A stretch of 64,000 nt of DNA, taken from the NCBI GenBank assembly GCA_964590255.1, contig CAZPYA010000014.1:5044-69043 (forward strand). Direction: 5' to 3'. How positions within the stretch are numbered: the stretch's first letter is position 1; each line of letters opens with the position of its first letter. A model generated the notes under the pieces. It saw only the letters and a program-made list of their open reading frames with translations. It did no database searches and was not told where the DNA came from. The DNA comes from JAKIYB01 sp964590255 (GTDB lineage: Bacteria; Armatimonadota; Hebobacteria; CAIYQO01). Position numbers and translations under genes: made by a program. Below, one piece after another: positions 50,378 to 59,444 of the stretch.

Positions 50378-52519
50378 CTACTTCCATATCGGCACAATCT
50401 CCACGTCGTCCACCCATACCGTGCCTTTGCCCTTCGGGTCGATGCGCAGGTAGAAATAGTGCGCGTGGCGTGGCAAAGATGTCTCGAAACTGACGTATGT
50501 CCAGTCGGTCGCGCCGGCGAGGTTGATGGCGCCCATCGTCTCCTTGATCTCGCGCGGCTTCTGGTAAACGGGAAAATCGGTGCTGATACTGATGGTGCCG
50601 GCGAAGTCCTGGCTCTTCACCCACGCGCCGATGCGATACTTCGGCGCCAGATACGGCCCGGTGCGATAGGACGGCCCCAGGCGGGCATTGGGCACGTCGC
50701 CATACATGCCGCGGTTGCGCATCTCCTCGCCGCGGATGCGCATGCTGGTGCTGTCACCCCGGCCGACCGTGCGGTCGATGGCATACGTGCCGAACCAGCG
50801 CACCAGCGAATCGCCGCTGGCCGCCGGCACGATGGTGTCAAAGCGGTTCACCGGCTCCGCGTGGGCGAAGTTGCGCGTCTCCAGCGGGTTGTACTGAGCC
50901 TCCACCAGGATGCCGCGCTGGATGGCCTTCTCCATCTCGGCGGGCGTCCAGGCATACCACTTCGCGTGCCCGGTGAAGACGTCGCCCGCCTTCACCCGCG
51001 GTACCGTGGCATTCGGGTAGGCCACAGTCGGGGTGAAGTGCAGGTCCAGCCCCCAGTGACAGTAATCGCCGTAGAAATCGTGCGCGTTATCTTCCGGGAA
51101 CTCGATGGCCACCGCCCAGCGGTCGATGCGGTGCGCCCACACGCCACCCTTTTTCACCACCAACTTGTCCCAGGTGCTGCCGAGGTTCTTGTGCTCATGG
51201 TTCGCCGGGAAGGCACCCAGCTTGCCGTCGGGACGGGTGAAGACGGCATAGTTCTCGGTGGCGCGGCACATCGGCATCTTCCCGGTGGCCGGCGCCACGG
51301 ACTGGTAGAACAGCGGATCGACCAGATTCGCGCTCCATTTGGCGAGCACGTCGTCGGTGTTGATCGTCAGCGTCACCCGCTGGTCCCAGATATAGCCGCG
51401 TGCCGGGTCGTAGGTCAGCGTCCAGTCGGCGACGTCGGTAAAGCCATTCTTCCCGCTGCGGTCCTCCAGCGTCACGGTGAAGGCCAGCGTGTCGCCGTCC
51501 GCCTTCACCACCAGCGGCCCGCCCTTCTGCTTGCCGGCGATGTCGTTCCAGCAGGCGGCCACGTGGGTGAGGCACATCGGCATGAGGCCCGGCACGAATT
51601 TCATCTCCGCGAGGTCGCCGCCCTCGCCGCCGTCGGTGGCGTTATACCAGGCGATGGGCTCGTCGCCGTCGAAGATATACTGCCGCCCCACCCACGGGCG
51701 CACGTGGAAATTGGGTTTATGCGCCGGCACGGGGGTGTTGTTCGACGCGGCGGCGGTCACCTGCAGGCCGCTGAAGGCTACCTGGCTCTCGCGCACGCCC
51801 AGGCCCACGCGCCCGCTGGTCAGCGGCTCGATGGGATCGGCGTAGCGTAGCACCTCTGTGCCGTCCACGCTGACGGTAATCCACGCCCCACTGGCCGTCA
51901 CTTCGAGCGAATAATCGGTGTCCTGCTTGAACTCGAACGGCTTCACGCACACTACGCCGCCATGCGTCTTCCACAGCTCCACATGGCCATACCCGGTGGA
52001 CAGGCGCACCATGTAGTAGTCATCCGGCCCCTGGTAGCGCACGATGATGCCGGCGTCGCTGCCCACCGCCTCGCGACCCCACTGGTAGTTGAAAAACACC
52101 TCGCCGGGGCGCGGACCGGCCAGTGGCGCCGGAGAGAGCACGCGCACGGTAGTCGACACGGTGTAATCAGTCCACTGCGGGCTGCCGCCCACCACCAGCC
52201 GCCACAACGGCACGTAGCGCACATTGAAATATGTCCAGGAATCGTCCACATGGTCGTCCGGCCTGGCCTCGGGCAGCGCCGCTTTGCGCGGGCTGGCGCC
52301 GGTAAACAGCGCCTTCGACGCCTTCCAGTCGACGCCCGCCAGCTTATTCACCGAAAACGCGACCTTCTCCGAGGCGCTGCCCATCTCCCGTCCGGTGCCC
52401 GGCTCCAGCGGCACAAAATGGCGGACGAAATCGTATCCGTTGCGGCAGCGGATGAGGGGTTCGGCGCCGGCCAGCGACGCCAGCAGCAGCAGACAGAGCA
52501 CAGACAACAATGCGCGCAT
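50378..52519 (-). CDS. Secreted LamG-like / carbohydrate-binding protein (second copy)
   Basis: A 713-residue secreted protein, homologous to the product of 1124-3055. Residues 1-19 are a signal peptide (MRALLSVLCLLLLASLAGA). The LamG-like part has YYMVRLSTGYGHVELWK and WITVSVDGTEVLRYADPIEP; shared blocks with the first copy include PAHKPNFHVRPW...IFDGDEP and the end GTVWVDDVEIVPIWK. A carbohydrate-binding role outside the cytoplasm is likely; enzymatic activity is unproven. AGGAG lies 8 nt before the ATG. Downstream on this strand is the small hypothetical gene, upstream the FAD oxidoreductase across a 141-bp palindromic element. Confidence 0.7.
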   Translation of the reverse strand: MRALLSVLCLLLLASLAGAEPLIRCRNGYDFVRHFVPLEPGTGREMGSASEKVAFSVNKLAGVDWKASKALFTGASPRKAALPEARPDDHVDDSWTYFNVRYVPLWRLVVGGSPQWTDYTVSTTVRVLSPAPLAGPRPGEVFFNYQWGREAVGSDAGIIVRYQGPDDYYMVRLSTGYGHVELWKTHGGVVCVKPFEFKQDTDYSLEVTASGAWITVSVDGTEVLRYADPIEPLTSGRVGLGVRESQVAFSGLQVTAAASNNTPVPAHKPNFHVRPWVGRQYIFDGDEPIAWYNATDGGEGGDLAEMKFVPGLMPMCLTHVAACWNDIAGKQKGGPLVVKADGDTLAFTVTLEDRSGKNGFTDVADWTLTYDPARGYIWDQRVTLTINTDDVLAKWSANLVDPLFYQSVAPATGKMPMCRATENYAVFTRPDGKLGAFPANHEHKNLGSTWDKLVVKKGGVWAHRIDRWAVAIEFPEDNAHDFYGDYCHWGLDLHFTPTVAYPNATVPRVKAGDVFTGHAKWYAWTPAEMEKAIQRGILVEAQYNPLETRNFAHAEPVNRFDTIVPAASGDSLVRWFGTYAIDRTVGRGDSTSMRIRGEEMRNRGMYGDVPNARLGPSYRTGPYLAPKYRIGAWVKSQDFAGTISISTDFPVYQKPREIKETMGAINLAGATDWTYVSFETSLPRHAHYFYLRIDPKGKGTVWVDDVEIVPIWK

Positions 52520-52582
52520 GGGATGCTCCTATTGCAAAAGGGTGTTACATTGGTAAGACACCGGTAGCAGGGGAATGTTTTC

Positions 52583-52723
52583 AGAGATACGGGCGAGCGA
52601 GCGTCCCCGCGAGTTGACTCCAGGTGGAAGTCTTATCCGTCGTGACCACTTTATAGTCGAACACGACACACCAAACATCCACCCGGAGTCAACTCGCGGG
52701 GACACTCGCCCGCCCGTATCTCT
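52583..52723. repeat. 141-bp MITE-like palindrome with 46-bp arms
   Basis: Arms 52583-52628 and 52678-52723 are reverse complements with 3 mismatches in 46 (AGAGATACGGGCG...GTCCCCGCGAGTTGACTCC). They enclose 49 nt. No coding potential. The near identity of the arms points to recent insertion or to selection for the stem. Confidence 0.85.
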
Positions 52724-52733
52724 CTTCATTGGC

Positions 52734-54035
52734 TTACTTTACTTCAACCGCCACCTCCGGCACCACCGCCCCGTGCGCCCGCAGCAGCGCATGCAGGTCG
52801 GCCATCGGCACGGCTTCCACGTCCACGCCCATTTGCGCGGCGAGGGCGGCGAGGGCGCCGGCGGCCTGGCCCATCGCCATGCACGGCGCTTCCACGCGCA
52901 GCGCGGAGTGGGCTTCGCGGTCGCTGGCCAGGCAGCGGCCGGCGACGACGAGCCCTTCACTGTCCGCCGGCAGCAGCGCCCGGCGCGGGATGGTCGGCAC
53001 GATATCTTTCTGCAGCGGGCGGTAGTTGGTGCCCGCGCCGTCGTTCAGGTGCTCGTCGATGGGGTAGAAGGCGTAGCAGACGGCGTCGTCATATACGACA
53101 CCGGCCTCGTATTCGTCGACGGTGATCGTGTGCTTGCCCTTGATGGTGACCGTCTCGCGGATGCCTGTCTCCGTGCATACCGACTCGATGACAAAGCCGT
53201 CCAGGCCCGGCTGCTTGCGGAAGAAGCGGTAGGCGCGCAGCGCCGCCCGGCGCCCTTCCACCTCGACCACCGACCGGCCTTCGCTTGTTTCAGCCCGTGG
53301 CGCGCGCAGGTGGTTGCTGTTGCGCCCATGCCCCCCGAGGAAACCTTTCGGGCCGGTATTCCACCAGGAGATGTCCGTGGTGACCAAATCGCCGGCGGCG
53401 ATGGCCTGCTCGGCGGCGGCGGCCAGCGCTTCGTAATCCAGCGCCGCGGGATCATACCCCGCGCACTGCATCGACAACGTGGCCGGCTGCACGATCTCCG
53501 GTCGCACGACGTCGAACCCCGCCAGCGTCACCACGTTCGCGTCGCCGGTGGCGTCGATGAGCACCGCCGCGGATGTCTGCTGCAGCCCGGTCTTCGTGCA
53601 GATAGTCACCTGCCAGCGGCCGTCAACGCGGGTCACGGCAGCGGGCATGGCGTGGAAGAGCAACTCGCATCCCGCGTCGAGCACTGCCTCATCGCACAGC
53701 GCGGCAAAGATCAGCTTATCGACGACCAGATGCCGCGGCGTGGGGGTGTCGATGGTGAATTCCGGCGTTGGCACCGGCTGCCCGGCTTCCTCGAAGCACC
53801 GGCGAACCAGCTCCCAGCCGATGCCGCCGATGACCTGCCGCCCCCAGGCGAAGAAATGCGCCGGCGCATTGATGCCGCCGATGGTCACCGTGCCGCCCAG
53901 CATGCCGGCCTTCTCCACGAGCAGCGTGCGCGCCCCCGCCCGCCCCGCCTGCACCGCGGCGATCACCCCCGCCGTGCCGCCGCCTACTACGATGACATCA
54001 TACGATTCCCGCATCTTCCCCACGCTTTCTGCCAT
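52734..54035 (-). CDS. FAD-dependent oxidoreductase (FAD_oxidored type)
   Basis: A 433-residue flavoprotein of the FAD-dependent oxidoreductase group common in glycan-use clusters of Armatimonadota and PVC bacteria. Seen: VIVVGGGTAGVIAAVQAGRA with G18, G20 and G23 for FAD binding, LLVEKAGMLGGTVTIGGINA, VLIDATGDANVVTLAGFD, and the C-terminal FAD contact GLVVAGRCLASDREAHSALR. The family likely oxidises sugars or other alcohols; the substrate is unknown. The ATG at 54035 lacks a clear ribosome-binding site. It is divergent from the propeller gene at 54147, and the 111-nt gap should hold both promoters. Confidence 0.82.
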   Translation of the reverse strand: MAESVGKMRESYDVIVVGGGTAGVIAAVQAGRAGARTLLVEKAGMLGGTVTIGGINAPAHFFAWGRQVIGGIGWELVRRCFEEAGQPVPTPEFTIDTPTPRHLVVDKLIFAALCDEAVLDAGCELLFHAMPAAVTRVDGRWQVTICTKTGLQQTSAAVLIDATGDANVVTLAGFDVVRPEIVQPATLSMQCAGYDPAALDYEALAAAAEQAIAAGDLVTTDISWWNTGPKGFLGGHGRNSNHLRAPRAETSEGRSVVEVEGRRAALRAYRFFRKQPGLDGFVIESVCTETGIRETVTIKGKHTITVDEYEAGVVYDDAVCYAFYPIDEHLNDGAGTNYRPLQKDIVPTIPRRALLPADSEGLVVAGRCLASDREAHSALRVEAPCMAMGQAAGALAALAAQMGVDVEAVPMADLHALLRAHGAVVPEVAVEVK

Positions 54036-54146
54036 AACGATATTTTCTCAGTTTCGCGCCGATACAGTTGTCTCCTGCCATGTCGACCGTTATTCATCTC
54101 GCCAACCTGTGTTATGATAGCCCAACTACTATTAATGGAGGCAACC

Positions 54147-55988
54147 ATGCAATCCGTCGCCGTCCGCGAGATCGGCATACCCGTGCGTTCCGCCACTAAT
54201 GTGATCCTCATGGCTGGAGAGGACGCCGGCGGCGCGCCGTGCCTTTATGCCACCATGGGGCAGATGGCCGCGCCGTTTTTCGTGCTGCGCATCGACCCGC
54301 ATACCGGGGCGTGCGAAAGATTCCTGGGTGAGCACGAGGGCGACGACGAGGCGGTGTGGGCCTGTTGGAGCGAGCGCTGGCACTGCCTCTTCGCCGGCGT
54401 GTGGAAGCACGGGCATCTCTATCGCTTTGACCCCCGCGTCGGCCGGCTGGAGTGCCTGGGGCGCATCAACGCCAGCGACGACGAGGCCGCCTGCTTCCCC
54501 TGCCGCATCGCCGAGCACCCGGACGGCACCCTCTTCATCGGCAGCTTCGGCAAGTGCGACTTGACCCGCTACGACCCCGCCACCGGCGTCTTCACCAACT
54601 ACGGCCGCATGGACGATACGGACATGTATTTCTACCCGCAGTGCGGCGCCGACGGCACCGTGGCGGGCGTGGTGCGCATGACTCGCCCGCATGTGGTGGC
54701 GCTGGACCCGGCCACCGGCGAGTATCGCACGGTCGGACCAGTGGCCGACGTGCAGAGCGGCGAGGGTAAAGTGGAGTTGATTACCGGGGTGGACGGACTG
54801 CTCTACATCACCAGCCACGCCGGCGATTTCCGCGTGCAGGGGCTGGAGGCGATCCCGGTGGAGACGGCGCCGGCGCCGATGCCCAAACCTACGCTGCCCG
54901 GCGGGGCGACCTTCCGCTTCGCCGACGCGGACCGCTTCGCCTACCACGAGTTGGAAATCACCGAGGCGGACGGTTCGGTGCGCGTGCTGCCCGTCGACTG
55001 GCAGGGTGAGGGCACCGCGCTCTTCCTCGCCCACGCCGGCCCCGATGGCCTGGTCTACGGCTCCAGCATCCTGCCGGAGCACCTCTTCGTGCATGACCCG
55101 GCCACCGGCCGACTGGAAGACCTGGGCGCCTGCAGCCTTTCCGGCGGCGAGGCGTATTCGATGGGTAACCTGGACGGCAAGCTATACATCGCCAGCTATC
55201 CACAAGCGCGGCTGTCGGTTTACGACCCTTCGCGCCCCTACCGCTTCGGCACCGACGCGGACGCCAACCCGCGCGACCTGGGCCGCATGGACGACGTCGC
55301 TTATCGCCCGCGGGCCATGGTCTGCGGCCCCGCCGGCAAGGTGTGGGTGGCCTCCATCCCCGACTACGGCATGTGGGGCGGCACGCTGGCGTGGTACGAC
55401 CCGAAAACGGAGACCTTCGGCAGCCACCGCCACGTCTTCACGGACAGCAGCGGATACTCCCTCGCCTGGCTGGAGGAGGACGATCTGCTGCTCGCGGGCT
55501 TCTCCGTCGCCGCCGGCAGCGGCGCTCAGCCCCGTGCCACCAGGGCGGGCTTTGCGCTGTGGGACCCCCACCGCGACGCCGCCGTCTGGACCGGCGATAT
55601 GGGCCTGCCCATCACCAGCGTGGAAGACCTGTGCGCCGTGGGCGACGGCCGCGCCTACGCCGTGCTCCTCCTCGCCGAGGACGACCCCAAGCCCACCCTC
55701 GCCTACCTTGACTACCGCGCGAAGACCGTCCTCGCCACCGGTCGCATCGAAGGCCCCGACTTCGGCACCCTCTTCTGGGGCTGCCGCACGCTTTTCCGCC
55801 ATCGGAACCACGTCTACGGCGCCACCTGGCGCGGTCTCTACCGCGCCCGCGTCGGCGCCGCCGACGTGGAAGCCGTCTGGATCGCGGAACAGGCTGAAGC
55901 CCCCTGCGGCGGCGGCGCCGTCATCGGCGACACCTGGTACGTGCCGTGTAAACACCGGCTGTGTGCGCTGGAATTACCGACGGATTAG
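54147..55988 (+). CDS. NHL/SMP-30-like beta-propeller protein
   Basis: A 613-residue protein built of repeated propeller blades: YRFDPRVGRLECLGRI, TRYDPATGVFTNYGRMDD, VALDPATGEYRTVGPV, VHDPATGRLEDLGAC and WYDPKTETFGSH. The D-P-x-T-G-x motif followed by a L/G turn is the usual blade signature of SMP-30/YVTN/NHL-type propellers. Repeats cover nearly the whole chain, suggesting two propellers. No signal peptide is seen. It may bind sugars, ligands or partner enzymes; no catalysis can be assigned. The ATG at 54147 has GGAGG at 7 nt. A TATGAT box lies at 54112-54117. It is convergent with the GH95 gene, with a palindrome between them. Confidence 0.65.
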   Translation: MQSVAVREIGIPVRSATNVILMAGEDAGGAPCLYATMGQMAAPFFVLRIDPHTGACERFLGEHEGDDEAVWACWSERWHCLFAGVWKHGHLYRFDPRVGRLECLGRINASDDEAACFPCRIAEHPDGTLFIGSFGKCDLTRYDPATGVFTNYGRMDDTDMYFYPQCGADGTVAGVVRMTRPHVVALDPATGEYRTVGPVADVQSGEGKVELITGVDGLLYITSHAGDFRVQGLEAIPVETAPAPMPKPTLPGGATFRFADADRFAYHELEITEADGSVRVLPVDWQGEGTALFLAHAGPDGLVYGSSILPEHLFVHDPATGRLEDLGACSLSGGEAYSMGNLDGKLYIASYPQARLSVYDPSRPYRFGTDADANPRDLGRMDDVAYRPRAMVCGPAGKVWVASIPDYGMWGGTLAWYDPKTETFGSHRHVFTDSSGYSLAWLEEDDLLLAGFSVAAGSGAQPRATRAGFALWDPHRDAAVWTGDMGLPITSVEDLCAVGDGRAYAVLLLAEDDPKPTLAYLDYRAKTVLATGRIEGPDFGTLFWGCRTLFRHRNHVYGATWRGLYRARVGAADVEAVWIAEQAEAPCGGGAVIGDTWYVPCKHRLCALELPTD

Positions 55989-56068
55989 TTAGCGACTATA
56001 GCACTGTATGGAAGCCGACCTCAGTCGCGCCCCGAGAGTAATAGATAGAATCAGGCCGTATGTCTGGC

Positions 56069-56152
56069 AGCGAGTCTGGAAGCCGGCGAGAGCCGCGCCC
56101 CTGGTGTATCAATTGCACCGGGACGCGGCTCTCGCCGGCTTCCAAACTCGCT
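56069..56152. terminator. Very long hairpin between convergent genes
   Basis: The left arm, 56069-56106 (AGCGAGTCTGGAAGCCGG...), pairs with 56116-56152 over about 37 bp with two mismatches and one bulge, around a 9-nt loop. It lies 80 nt after the propeller gene stop and 12 nt before the GH95 stop, so it could end both transcripts. It lacks a T-tract, so a mobile-element origin is equally possible. Confidence 0.6.
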
Positions 56153-56163
56153 GCTATCGCTAT

Positions 56164-58455
56164 TCACTTTGTGGTGACGCGATACCCCTTCCCCGTCTCC
56201 GTCGCGAACGTCACCCACCCATGCGCGCCCACCGCCGTCGCCACCGGTTGGCCATCGCAGCTCACCGCATAATTGCCCGCCAGCGTGCAGGGCGCGCCGA
56301 GGTCGCTGGTGATCATCGCTTCTGCCAGCGTGCCATCTCGCCAGGTGATATCCACGCCGAAGCCGCCGCGGGCGCGCAGACCGGTCACCGCGCCCTCCGG
56401 CCATTGCGGGGGCAGCGCCGGCAGCAGGCGGAGGGCGCCGCCGTGGCTTTGCAGCAGCAGTTCGGCGATGCCGGCGGTACCGCCCAGGTTGCCGTCGATC
56501 TGGAAGATCTCCGGCGGGTGCAGATCGAGCAGCGTGATGGTGGCGAAGTCGACGATGAGGTGAATGAGGTGCTCGTAGGCCAGTTCTCCCTCGCCGAAGC
56601 GCGCCCACAGGCATGCCACCCACGAGCGGCTCCACCCGGTATGGCCGCCGCCGCAGGAGAGACGGCGCTCCAACGACGCCCGCCCGGCCTTGAAAAATTC
56701 CGGCCGCGTCTCCGGCGTCATCATCTCGCCGGGGAAGATGCCGAGTAGGTGCGAGAGGTGCCGGTGTCCCGGCTCTCCTTCTTCGAAATCCTGCAGCCAC
56801 TCCTGCAGTTGCCCGAAGCGGCCGACCTGGAACGGCGGCAGGTCGCGCAGGATGGCCTCCCATGTCGGCCGCAGCTCCGCGTCAACGCCCAGCGCGGTGC
56901 TGGCCTGCAGGCAGCGCCCCAGCACTTCGCGGATGAGGATAAGGTCCATCGTCGACGCCACGCACAGGCTCACCGGCTGCGCGCCGCCCACGAACGTGTT
57001 TTCCGGCGACTGCGATGGGGCCGTTACCAGCCAGCCATGCTCGTCGCGGATGAGAAAGTCCTCGTAGAAGGCCGCGCAGAGCTTGAGGAACGGGTAGACG
57101 CGCTCGCGCAGGAAGACGTCATCCCGCGTATATTCCCAGCGCCACCAGAAATGCTCGGCCAGCCACGCCGCGCCGACGGTCCACACGTCCCAGCCCGGCG
57201 ATTCCGGCGTTGGGCGTCCCCACACGTCCGTCTGAATGCCGATGAATACCCCGCGGCAGCCGAAGAGCCGCCGGGCGATCTCCCGGCCGTTCGGCACCAA
57301 CCGCTCGACGAAGCTCAGCAGCGGGTGGATGCACTCGGCCAGGTTCACCGTCTCCGCCGGCCAGTAATTCATCTGAATATTCACGTCAGCGTGGAAGTCG
57401 CTGTCCCAGGGCGGCCGCAGCTCTTCGTTCCATAAGCCTTGCAGGTTCGCCGGCTGGTCGCAATTACGCGAGGACGCCATCAGCAGGTAGCGGCCGTATT
57501 GGAAATACAGCGGCGCCAACCCCGGATCATCGCAGCCCGCGCGCACCCGCGCCAGCCGCTGGTCCATCGGCAGCGCCTCCGCCTCCGCGTTGCCCGGCAC
57601 TGCCAACGCCACGCGGTTGAACATCCCTGTATGCTCCGCGACGTGCGCCGCCTTTAGCGTGGCGAAATCCAGCGGCATTTCGTTCAACCGCGCCGCGCAA
57701 GCTGCTGCCGGGTCAGCATCGCAGAGATTCGTAGCGATGGTAAGCACGATCAGCGCCGCGTCCGCGCCATGCACCCGCAACGTGCCGTCGGCGTCCGTCG
57801 TCACACTGCCGCCGGTCACCGCCAGCCGCCCCTCCATGGCGTAGCGCACCCCTTCGACAAAAACGCCGTGCAGGCCAAAGCGCNNNNNNNNNNTCCCATC
57901 CGCCCAGGTCGTCACCGTGCAGTCCGGGTCGGGAATCCTGGTGAAATTCGCCGCAAAAGTCAGTTGGCCCGACTCATCGGTGCACAGATGCGCCACCACG
58001 ACGCCATGCACGGCGGAGGCAAAATACTCACGGCGCACCGTGCCGAAGCGAAAAGCGGTGTAATCGACGCTCAGCACGCCGGTGGCCAGATCCAGGCCAC
58101 GGCGATAGTCGTTCGCCCAGATGGAATGGGGGAAGGAAAGGTTCAGGTCGCCCGCCGGCTGGTAGGGTTCCACCCGGCGCTCGTGCCCGCTCAGGTATTG
58201 TGTCGCGAGTTCCGCGCCTTCCAGCCACTTGCCTGCCAGCAGCACCTGCTGAATCTCCGGCAGGTGCGCGGCGGCTTCCGGCACGGTGCGGTCACGGGTA
58301 GTACCCCGCCACAGGTTCTCGTGGTTCAGCGCCAGCCGCTCCACCGCCATGCCGCCGAAGACCATCGCGCCGAGGCGGCCGTTGCCGATGGGCAGCGCCT
58401 CGAGCCAGCGCGACGCCGGCTTCGTATACCACAAGACATTCGCGGAATCCGCCAT
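56164..58455 (-). CDS. GH95 family alpha-L-fucosidase/galactosidase-like protein
   Basis: A GH95 glycosidase of about 763 codons, inverting alpha-1,2-L-fucosidase family. Seen: the N-terminal domain with WLEALPIGNGRLGAMVFGG and NHENLWRG, the catalytic (alpha/alpha)6 domain with LWNEELRPPWDSDFHADVN, QMNYWPAETVNL (the two asparagines used in catalysis) and PSQSPENTFVG, which carries the predicted general-acid glutamate. No signal peptide is seen. Ten N at 57884-57893 fall in the N-terminal domain; the frame is intact on both sides but the true gap length is unknown. It is convergent with the propeller gene. Fucose or L-galactose removal is likely. Confidence 0.83.
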   Translation of the reverse strand: MADSANVLWYTKPASRWLEALPIGNGRLGAMVFGGMAVERLALNHENLWRGTTRDRTVPEAAAHLPEIQQVLLAGKWLEGAELATQYLSGHERRVEPYQPAGDLNLSFPHSIWANDYRRGLDLATGVLSVDYTAFRFGTVRREYFASAVHGVVVAHLCTDESGQLTFAANFTRIPDPDCTVTTWADGXXXXRFGLHGVFVEGVRYAMEGRLAVTGGSVTTDADGTLRVHGADAALIVLTIATNLCDADPAAACAARLNEMPLDFATLKAAHVAEHTGMFNRVALAVPGNAEAEALPMDQRLARVRAGCDDPGLAPLYFQYGRYLLMASSRNCDQPANLQGLWNEELRPPWDSDFHADVNIQMNYWPAETVNLAECIHPLLSFVERLVPNGREIARRLFGCRGVFIGIQTDVWGRPTPESPGWDVWTVGAAWLAEHFWWRWEYTRDDVFLRERVYPFLKLCAAFYEDFLIRDEHGWLVTAPSQSPENTFVGGAQPVSLCVASTMDLILIREVLGRCLQASTALGVDAELRPTWEAILRDLPPFQVGRFGQLQEWLQDFEEGEPGHRHLSHLLGIFPGEMMTPETRPEFFKAGRASLERRLSCGGGHTGWSRSWVACLWARFGEGELAYEHLIHLIVDFATITLLDLHPPEIFQIDGNLGGTAGIAELLLQSHGGALRLLPALPPQWPEGAVTGLRARGGFGVDITWRDGTLAEAMITSDLGAPCTLAGNYAVSCDGQPVATAVGAHGWVTFATETGKGYRVTTK
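57884..57893. other. Assembly gap (ten N)
   Basis: Ten unresolved bases inside the GH95 gene. The real distance is unknown; the reading frame across it is formal only. Confidence 0.98.
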
Positions 58456-58548
58456 TTTTATCCCTCATAACAAAAAGTTATCGATTTCTTCCCGAAAACT
58501 CTGGAAAAACCTGCCGTTTGTGTGTCAATATAGAAGGGGAAAATTGTT

Positions 58549-59403
58549 GTGAAGATGAGGCAACGTCGCCGACCGCGAATCACGAGAATATTTTTCACCG
58601 TCGTGCTGGGCATGGCGGCGCTATTTGTGTGCCTGTGGCTGGGCGGCGCTCTCTATGCAAACCACTACAAGCGGCTGCCACCAGCCGAGTTCGCGGCGGC
58701 CGTCTACCGCAACGCCGCGGGCGAACGCCTGCAATATCGCCTGCTGTCGCCAATGAACCCCGAGCCGGGCCGGCTGTATCCGCTGGTGCTGGCCCTGCAT
58801 GGCGCCGGCAGCCAGGGGACAGACAACCAGGCGCAACTGCTCTCCGTCGCGCCGGCCTTCACCACCGACGACGCCCGCACACGCTTCCCGTGCTATGTGC
58901 TGGCGCCGCAATGCCCGCCTGACACTTTCTGGGTACCTGAGGGGATGGTGCAACCCGACGGATTCCAGGTGCAACCGCGGCCCACCACGCCACTGCGCCT
59001 CACCCTCTCGCTCACCGCCGAACTGGCGCGAACGCTGCCCGTCGATCCTGACCGCATCTACCTGGTGGGGTATTCGCGCGGCGCCACCGGCGGGTGGGAC
59101 GCCCTCGCCCGCGCGCCGCATTTCTTCACTGCCGCCGCCCTCGTCTGCGGCACCAGCAACCCGTCGCAGGCGCCCGACATCGCGCATATCCCGATATGGA
59201 TCGCCCACGGCACCCGCGACGCCACTATTCCCGTCGGCACCGCCCGCGCCATGACCAAGGCGCTCACCCACGCCGGCGGCCACCCCAGCTACCACGAATA
59301 CCTCAGCGGCGATCACGAAGTCGGCTGGATCGCCCTCAACGATCATGGGCTGCTGCCGTGGCTGTTTTTTCAGCGGCGGGACGTATTGGCTGGTTCTCGC
59401 TGA
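58549..59403 (+). CDS. Membrane-anchored alpha/beta-hydrolase esterase
   Basis: A 284-residue alpha/beta-hydrolase of the PHB-depolymerase/acetyl-xylan-esterase-like group. A basic N-terminus is followed by one membrane helix (residues 13-35), placing the enzyme on the periplasmic side. The catalytic triad is S176 in VGYSRGATGG, D224 in HGTRDATIP and H256 in GDHEVGW. Oxyanion-type LALHGAGSQG is at 81-90. It would remove acetyl, feruloyl or similar esters from polysaccharides. The start is a GTG at 58549 with AGGGGAAAA upstream; an ATG two codons later is possible. It is divergent from the GH95 gene, with a 93-nt shared promoter region. Confidence 0.82.
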   Translation: MKMRQRRRPRITRIFFTVVLGMAALFVCLWLGGALYANHYKRLPPAEFAAAVYRNAAGERLQYRLLSPMNPEPGRLYPLVLALHGAGSQGTDNQAQLLSVAPAFTTDDARTRFPCYVLAPQCPPDTFWVPEGMVQPDGFQVQPRPTTPLRLTLSLTAELARTLPVDPDRIYLVGYSRGATGGWDALARAPHFFTAAALVCGTSNPSQAPDIAHIPIWIAHGTRDATIPVGTARAMTKALTHAGGHPSYHEYLSGDHEVGWIALNDHGLLPWLFFQRRDVLAGSR

Positions 59404-59444
59404 TCCTAAACGGCTTCGATACAGCCATACACTTCGGCAGTTGT

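Noticed and set aside
52575..54146. A 524-codon upstream extension of the propeller gene
   Set aside because: It runs through the palindromic element and antisense to the FAD oxidoreductase; the real start is the ATG at 54147 with GGAGG upstream.
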